Source: Candidatus Omnitrophota bacterium
GTDB lineage: Bacteria; Omnitrophota; Gorgyraeia; Zapsychrales; Zapsychraceae
Length of the DNA: 18,194 nucleotides
NCBI GenBank assembly: GCA_018062515.1
Contig: JAGOSC010000049.1
Span: 1-18,194 of the forward strand
Direction of reading: 5' to 3'
Positions 13,817 through 18,194 of the stretch are shown piece by piece. Numbering within the stretch: position 1 is the first letter of the stretch; every line of letters starts with the position of its first letter. Below the pieces are notes generated by a model, which saw only the letters and a program-made list of their open reading frames with translations, was not told where the DNA came from and searched no databases. Made by a program: the position numbers and the translations under genes.

Positions 13817-15133
13817 ATGAAAATATTAATGATGACCAATACTTATGTTCCGATCGTCGGTGGCATAGAAAAATCTATTGAATTATTAACGGAACGGTTT
13901 CGCCGCAAAGGACATTCTGTTCTAATTGCTGCACCGGTTTTTGAAGGAATGCCGGAAAAGGAAGATCATGTTGTCCGTGTGCCGGCGATTAGGAAATTTA
14001 ATGGTGGTGATTTTTCCATTCAATTGCCGATTTCGAATGAATTAAACAAAGCCTTAACCGATTTTCGTCCCGACATTGTGCATTCCCATCATCCATTTTT
14101 AATGGGCGACACAGCTCTGCGTATAGCAAATAAATTTCAGATCCCGCTCGTATTTACGCATCATACAAAATATGAAGATTACACTCACTACCTTCCGCTT
14201 GATTCTCCCATCATAAAAAGATTTGTTGTCGAGTTGTCGACTGGTTACGCTAACTTGGCTGATCATGTCATCGCCCCGAGTCAGAGTGTTCACCAGTTGT
14301 TAATCACTCGGGGGGTGGAGTCGCCTATCGATGTTATTCCGACGGGAGTTGACCTTAATTTATTTGCGAAGCCTAAAGATATTACGTTTCGAAGCCGCTG
14401 GAAAATTCCTGAAGATGATTTTGTTATTGGTCACGTGGGCCGCTTAGCACCGGAAAAAAATATTATTTTTTTAAGCCAGGCCATTACGAAAATCATGAAA
14501 GCGAATAAACGAATCCATTTTCTTTTGGTAGGAAAGGGCTCCTCACAGGACGATATTCAAGGAATCTTTCGTAAAGAAGGGCTTGAAAAAAGAGTATGCT
14601 CGGTGGGTTTACTGACGGGTGAAGAGCTCATTAATGCATATCATGCTATGGATCTTTTTGCGTTTGCTTCGGAGACAGAAACGCAGGGACTGGTATTGGC
14701 CGAGGCCGCTGCCGCGGGAATTCCTATTGTTGCGGTCGATTCCGACGGAGTTCGCGAAATTGTGCGTGACAAAATAAATGGCCGTATGATTCCCCGTGCG
14801 GAATTAAATGAATTTGTCTTGGCGTTGGAATCAGTCGTAAATTCCTCCCCGGAACAAAGAGAAAACATGCGCAAGGAATGCCTTTACACAGCTCATGGAT
14901 TTGATTTAGGTCATCTTTCAGATAAAGTACTAAATTTATACAATTGTTTAATTCAGAAAAACACTCATGATAAACATATCGGCGATACGATTTGGTCAAA
15001 TACGGCGGCGCGTTTGCGGACGGAGTGGGGGATCATTAAGAATATCACGCATTCAGCTGGCACGGCCCTTATTGCTCCCAAAAAGAAAAATAGACTTAAC
15101 CAAATAAAATCAAAACGCTGGGAACACTATTAA
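13817..15133 (+). CDS. GT4 glycosyltransferase, diacylglycerol glucosyltransferase-like
   Basis: This 438-residue GT-B enzyme belongs to family GT4, the retaining group. The N-terminal domain starts with MKILMMTNTYVPIVGGIEKS. The C-terminal domain shows GHVGRLAPEKN (205-215) and the EX7E motif Glu288-Glu296 in ETQGLVLAEAAAAGIPIVA, which binds the nucleotide sugar. The block THHTKYEDYTHYLP (114-127) is typical of bacterial 1,2-diacylglycerol 3-alpha-glucosyltransferases and relatives that build membrane glycolipids. A membrane glycolipid is therefore a plausible product, though other alpha-glycosides are possible. After the catalytic domain (about residue 375) there is an extra tail of about 60 residues that is basic near its end (KKKNRLNQIKSKRWEHY) and could bind membrane. 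No strong ribosome site is visible before ATG 13817. The stop overlaps the next start (TAATG). Confidence 0.9.
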   Translation: MKILMMTNTYVPIVGGIEKSIELLTERFRRKGHSVLIAAPVFEGMPEKEDHVVRVPAIRKFNGGDFSIQLPISNELNKALTDFRPDIVHSHHPFLMGDTALRIANKFQIPLVFTHHTKYEDYTHYLPLDSPIIKRFVVELSTGYANLADHVIAPSQSVHQLLITRGVESPIDVIPTGVDLNLFAKPKDITFRSRWKIPEDDFVIGHVGRLAPEKNIIFLSQAITKIMKANKRIHFLLVGKGSSQDDIQGIFRKEGLEKRVCSVGLLTGEELINAYHAMDLFAFASETETQGLVLAEAAAAGIPIVAVDSDGVREIVRDKINGRMIPRAELNEFVLALESVVNSSPEQRENMRKECLYTAHGFDLGHLSDKVLNLYNCLIQKNTHDKHIGDTIWSNTAARLRTEWGIIKNITHSAGTALIAPKKKNRLNQIKSKRWEHY

Positions 15134-15333
15134 TGGCTGCGAGTTTTATTATTTCCTTAATATTTGGTTCTGTGGGTTTTGTTGCCTTCGTATATGGAAA
15201 GAAGAATAGCGAATATAAACCTATGATAATCGGCATTATTTTGATGGCCTATCCATATTTTATCAGTGAAATTTGGGCCATGACCGGAATTGGTATAGCT
15301 TTAACCGCCGCGCTTTTTATTTGGCGAGATTGA
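15133..15333 (+). CDS. Small two-span membrane protein
   Basis: This 66-residue protein has two hydrophobic helices (about residues 4-22 and 31-62, the second long enough to be broken into two) with a KKNSEYKP loop between them. It resembles the small proteins sometimes annotated as 'amino acid transport protein' in diverse bacteria (a GSxGFxxFxYGKK pattern followed by a PYFIS segment). That name carries no tested function. Its ATG shares a base with the TAA of the GT4 gene (TAATG), strong evidence of translational coupling and of a real gene. It may assist the preceding membrane-associated glycosyltransferase, but this is only positional inference. Confidence 0.7.
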   Translation: MAASFIISLIFGSVGFVAFVYGKKNSEYKPMIIGIILMAYPYFISEIWAMTGIGIALTAALFIWRD

Positions 15334-15360
15334 ATCATTTAAATTTTTTAATGGAATGGA

Positions 15361-15666
15361 ATGGGCTTAATTCAAGGTTTTTTACTCAGTAGTTTTGGTC
15401 TTTTTTTTATCTGTGTATTTGTTTTAGCCATTGCTTGGGCAGTTCATATAAGGCGATGGGATCAATTACTACTTACGTGCGGATTGACGGGGGCTGCCTT
15501 TGGCATCCTTATCGCAAAAACCACAGAAATTACGGCTAATAGCGTATTTCCAGCTGCCGTACTATTGATTGGAGCTGTCATGGGAATGCTGTTTGGATTG
15601 ATCTACGGAAGTTTTTCTCTTTCAGTTCTTTACTGGATTAGACGGTTCAATAAACCCAGTCATTAA
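15361..15666 (+). CDS. Small membrane protein, unknown function
   Basis: This 101-residue protein has about three hydrophobic segments (roughly residues 3-28, 35-52 and 60-93), rich in Gly, Leu and Phe, with basic ends (HIRRW, RRFNKPSH). It has no motif that I recognise. The ribosome site before ATG 15361 is weak (GGAATGG), and the two other nearby ATGs are in frames that stop quickly. It lies 27 bases after the previous small membrane gene and is probably the last gene of that operon, since a new promoter follows at 15691. Coding is supported by the clean hydrophobic pattern and position rather than by homology. Confidence 0.6.
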   Translation: MGLIQGFLLSSFGLFFICVFVLAIAWAVHIRRWDQLLLTCGLTGAAFGILIAKTTEITANSVFPAAVLLIGAVMGMLFGLIYGSFSLSVLYWIRRFNKPSH

Positions 15667-15690
15667 TTCAATAAAAAACTTTTTCTCACC

Positions 15691-15719
15691 TTGCTTTTTT
15701 AAATCGTCGTGTGTATAAT
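15691..15719 (+). promoter_or_regulatory. Predicted sigma70-type promoter of hppA
   Basis: TTGCTT (15691-15696), 17 bases, perfect TATAAT (15714-15719), in the 131-base gap before hppA. The transcript would start near 15726 with an AT-rich leader of about 70 bases. The inverted repeat TCTCAC (15684-15689) and GTGAGA (15730-15735) brackets the promoter and could be a regulator or looping site. A second TATAAT-like string near 15750-15770 lacks a good -35 box. Confidence 0.55.
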
Positions 15720-15797
15720 TCAAACGTTCGTGAGACCGTAATTTTTACTATTAATATAATTTTATAATGTTTTAATCGCAAAATGAGGAGGAACATC

Positions 15798-18185
15798 ATG
15801 CGGAAGGTTAAAAAATATGGAGCAATTATTCTTGGTTTGCTCTTTGGAAATGTTCATATAGCAAATGCTGGCGAAGCGGATTTGTTAATTCCAGATTTAA
15901 CTCAAGTTAAGTTTGTCGGCGGGCTGGATGGAAAAACAATTTTATTGTGGGGCATCCTTATCTGCTTTTTGGGGTTTCTGTTTGGAATCGTCCAGTACCT
16001 TAATGTTAAGAAAATGGATGTCCATCATTCGATGGAAGAAATTTCCCAGCTCATTTATGAAACCTGCAAAACATATTTAATCGCTCAAGGTAAATTTATT
16101 CTTGTTCTAGAGGTTTTGGTCGGTGCGATTATTGTCCTCTATTTTGGTTGGTTAAGGCATTATGAGGCGATAAAAATTATCATGATTCTTTTCTGCAGTT
16201 TGGTTGGTATTGCGGGTAGCTATTTTGTCGCTTGGTTCGGCATGCGAATTAATACGCTGGCGAATTCGCGCAGTGCTTTTGCTAGTCTTCGGGGAAATCC
16301 TTTCCCGGTTTTTTCTATTCCGTTGCAAGCTGGAATGAGTATTGGTATGCTTCTTATCAGCGTCGAGCTTTTTGTCATGCTTATCATTTTACTTTTCATC
16401 CCTGCCAGTTATGCTGGTCCATGTTTCATAGGGTTCGCGATCGGAGAATCATTAGGCGCATCTGTCCTACGTATTGCCGGAGGAATTTTTACCAAGATCG
16501 CCGACATAGGCTCCGATTTGATGAAGATTGTGTTTAATATTAAGGAAGATGACGCGCGTAATCCGGGAGTTATTGCGGATTGTGTCGGTGATAATGCTGG
16601 AGATTCCGTCGGGCCTACAGCCGACGGTTTTGAAACCTATGGCGTCACGGGCGTTGCTTTGATTTCATTTATTTTATTAGCGATTAAAGATCCGATTCTT
16701 CAAGTTCAGCTTTTGGTTTGGATTTTTGTTATGCGTTTAGTGATGGTTATCGCCAGCGCCCTGTCATATTGGATCAATGATTTAGTATCAAAAGCGCGTT
16801 ATTTAAACGCGGCTAAGATGAACTTTGAATCGCCTTTGATTTCCTTAGTTTGGATAACATCGCTTGTGTCTGTTGCTTTGACTTATGTTGCTTCCTACAT
16901 TTTAATTCATGATTTAGGCGATGGTTCGATTTGGTGGAAATTGGCATCGATTATAACCTGCGGAACAATTGCCGGCGCTGTTATTCCTGAATTAGTCAAA
17001 CTTTTTACATCCACTGAATCAAAATATGTGGAACATATTTTAAATTCATCTCGTAAGGGTGGCGCGTCGCTTAATATTCTCGCCGGATTGACGGCTGGAA
17101 ATTTTAGCGCTTATTGGATGGGAATGGTGATTTTAATTTTAATGGGAATTGCATATGGTTTCGGATCAATGGGTCTTGACGCGCACATGATTGCTCCCAA
17201 TGTTTTTGCGTTTGGTTTAGTGGCCTTTGGTTTTCTTGGTATGGGACCCGTCACGATTGCGGTTGATTCCTATGGTCCCGTCGCTGACAATGCCCAATCG
17301 ATATACGAATTATCAATTATCGAAAAAATTCCCGGAATCAAAGAAGAGATTCAAAAGAAATATGGATTTAAGCCTGATTTTGAAAAAGCAAAATATTTGC
17401 TCGAATCTAATGATGGGGCGGGGAATACATTTAAGGCCACGGCTAAGCCTGTTTTAATTGGAACAGCAGTCGTCGGGGCAACCACGATGATTTTTTCTAT
17501 TATCATGATTCTCACGCATGGTTTAACGGAAAATATTGACAAACTTTCTATTTTATATCCGCCGTTCTTTCTGGGTCTTTTAGCGGGTGGATCTATGATT
17601 TACTGGTTTACGGGTGCCTCAATGCATGCCGTAAGTGCCGGAGCTTATCACGCCGTTGATTTTATCCAAGCCAACATGAAGTTGGATAAAGGAGACAGGG
17701 CATCCATGGAAGATAGTAAGAAAGTCGTCGCTATTTGCACCAGTTTCGCGCAAAAAGGTATGATCAATCTTTTTTTAAGCATATTTTTTAGTACATTGGC
17801 TTTTGCATTCCTTGAATCATATTTCTTTATCGGATATCTGGTATCCATTGCTTTATTTGGTTTATTCCAAGCTATTTTTATGGCGAATGCCGGTGGAGCT
17901 TGGGACAATACCAAAAAATTAGTTGAAGTCGATTTGAAAGAAAAGGGAACGGCGTTACATGCGGCGACCGTCGTCGGAGATACCGTCGGCGATCCATTTA
18001 AAGACACCTCATCCGTTTCTATTAATCCCGTTATTAAATTCACAACGCTGTTCGGTTTATTAGCGATTGAAATCGCCATTGAACTAAACCGCACGATGTC
18101 TCTAACTTTAGCCAGTGTATTTTTAGTGATCGCGGTTATTTTTATATACAAATCGTTCGAGGATATGCGTACGCGCGGTAGGTAA
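15798..18185 (+). CDS. hppA: Membrane-bound ion-pumping pyrophosphatase (divergent, K+-independent type)
   Basis: This 795-residue protein with about 16 membrane helices hydrolyses cytoplasmic pyrophosphate and pumps H+ and/or Na+. Family blocks are clear: GGIFTKIADIGSDL (Asp236, Asp240), EDDARNPGVIAD (250-261), GDNAGDSVGPTADGFETYG (264 onward), VDSYGPVADNAQSIYE and VVGDTVGDPFKDTSS near the C-terminus. The canonical DX7KXE motif (usually DVGADLVGKVE) reads DIGSDLMKIVF here, with Lys one place early and no Glu. GNTFKATAKP has Lys546 where K+-independent enzymes carry Lys and K+-dependent ones Ala. This form matches what I recall of divergent sodium-related pyrophosphatases in other phyla; ion specificity is not certain. 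The N-terminus (MRKVKKYGAIILGLLFGNVH...ANAG) looks like a signal peptide or extra helix. ATG 15798 is chosen because GAGGAGG (15785-15791) precedes it; ATG 15783 overlaps that site. Confidence 0.93.
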   Translation: MRKVKKYGAIILGLLFGNVHIANAGEADLLIPDLTQVKFVGGLDGKTILLWGILICFLGFLFGIVQYLNVKKMDVHHSMEEISQLIYETCKTYLIAQGKFILVLEVLVGAIIVLYFGWLRHYEAIKIIMILFCSLVGIAGSYFVAWFGMRINTLANSRSAFASLRGNPFPVFSIPLQAGMSIGMLLISVELFVMLIILLFIPASYAGPCFIGFAIGESLGASVLRIAGGIFTKIADIGSDLMKIVFNIKEDDARNPGVIADCVGDNAGDSVGPTADGFETYGVTGVALISFILLAIKDPILQVQLLVWIFVMRLVMVIASALSYWINDLVSKARYLNAAKMNFESPLISLVWITSLVSVALTYVASYILIHDLGDGSIWWKLASIITCGTIAGAVIPELVKLFTSTESKYVEHILNSSRKGGASLNILAGLTAGNFSAYWMGMVILILMGIAYGFGSMGLDAHMIAPNVFAFGLVAFGFLGMGPVTIAVDSYGPVADNAQSIYELSIIEKIPGIKEEIQKKYGFKPDFEKAKYLLESNDGAGNTFKATAKPVLIGTAVVGATTMIFSIIMILTHGLTENIDKLSILYPPFFLGLLAGGSMIYWFTGASMHAVSAGAYHAVDFIQANMKLDKGDRASMEDSKKVVAICTSFAQKGMINLFLSIFFSTLAFAFLESYFFIGYLVSIALFGLFQAIFMANAGGAWDNTKKLVEVDLKEKGTALHAATVVGDTVGDPFKDTSSVSINPVIKFTTLFGLLAIEIAIELNRTMSLTLASVFLVIAVIFIYKSFEDMRTRGR

Positions 18186-18194
18186 GTACAATAC

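Noticed and set aside
17648..18151. Long open frame (167 codons) on the minus strand inside hppA
   Set aside because: It lies wholly antisense to a conserved part of the pyrophosphatase, has a low-complexity Ser/Thr/Asn/Lys-rich translation, no family resemblance and no ribosome site worth noting. It is a shadow of the real gene.
1..18194. CRISPR array, insertion sequence, phage, tRNA or defence island
   Set aside because: No regularly spaced repeats, transposase, integrase, tRNA-like fold or recognised defence domain is seen, and the intergenic gaps are all shorter than about 135 bases.

Overview
This is a bacterial chromosomal segment of moderately low GC by eye. It carries 18 protein genes, all on the + strand, tightly packed. 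Most ATG starts are preceded by Shine-Dalgarno sequences of AGGAGG type, and TGA serves as an ordinary stop, so the standard bacterial code applies. I see no tRNA, rRNA, CRISPR array, transposase, integrase or phage gene. It reads as core or lineage-specific chromosome rather than an island. The genes suggest a free-living bacterium that takes up ferrous iron, stores glycogen, conserves energy from pyrophosphate and makes surface or lipid glycans. My loose guess is a lineage near the PVC group or Omnitrophota, but the sequence alone does not prove this.

Region 1 (2-2019) is the end of a known but poorly understood module: the C-terminus of an alpha-E protein, the proteasome-like peptidase Anbu, and a transglutaminase-fold protein. 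Their overlaps and spacing indicate one operon. Region 2 (2048-2795) is a stand-alone 2-oxoglutarate/Fe(II) dioxygenase with its own promoter. Region 3 (2803-5674) is a ferrous iron uptake operon: a good sigma70-type promoter, a short leader holding a perfect intrinsic-terminator hairpin, a small FeoB-associated Cys-rich membrane protein, an unusual Cys-rich protein with two FeoA domains, and FeoB.

Region 4 (5795-11126) starts with glycogen phosphorylase. It continues with a small single-span membrane protein, a UPF0316 (DUF2179-type) membrane protein, a zinc-ribbon membrane protein and a GT39/ArnT-like membrane glycosyltransferase. Region 5 (11146-15666) has its own promoter and encodes a small putative zinc-binding protein, a 768-residue six-hairpin-glycosidase-like protein, a GT4 glycosyltransferase resembling diacylglycerol glucosyltransferases, and two tiny membrane proteins. 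This looks like a glycan or glycolipid operon of unknown product. Region 6 (15691-18185) is a promoter followed by a membrane-bound ion-pumping pyrophosphatase whose catalytic motif departs from the textbook form.

There is no gene-free stretch longer than about 135 bases; the longest gaps hold the promoters and the terminator listed below. The points most worth a second look are the feo leader with its terminator, the Cys-rich double FeoA, the divergent pyrophosphatase, and the uncharacterised glycosidase/glycosyltransferase operon. I found no clear evidence of a wholly new defence or mobile system.
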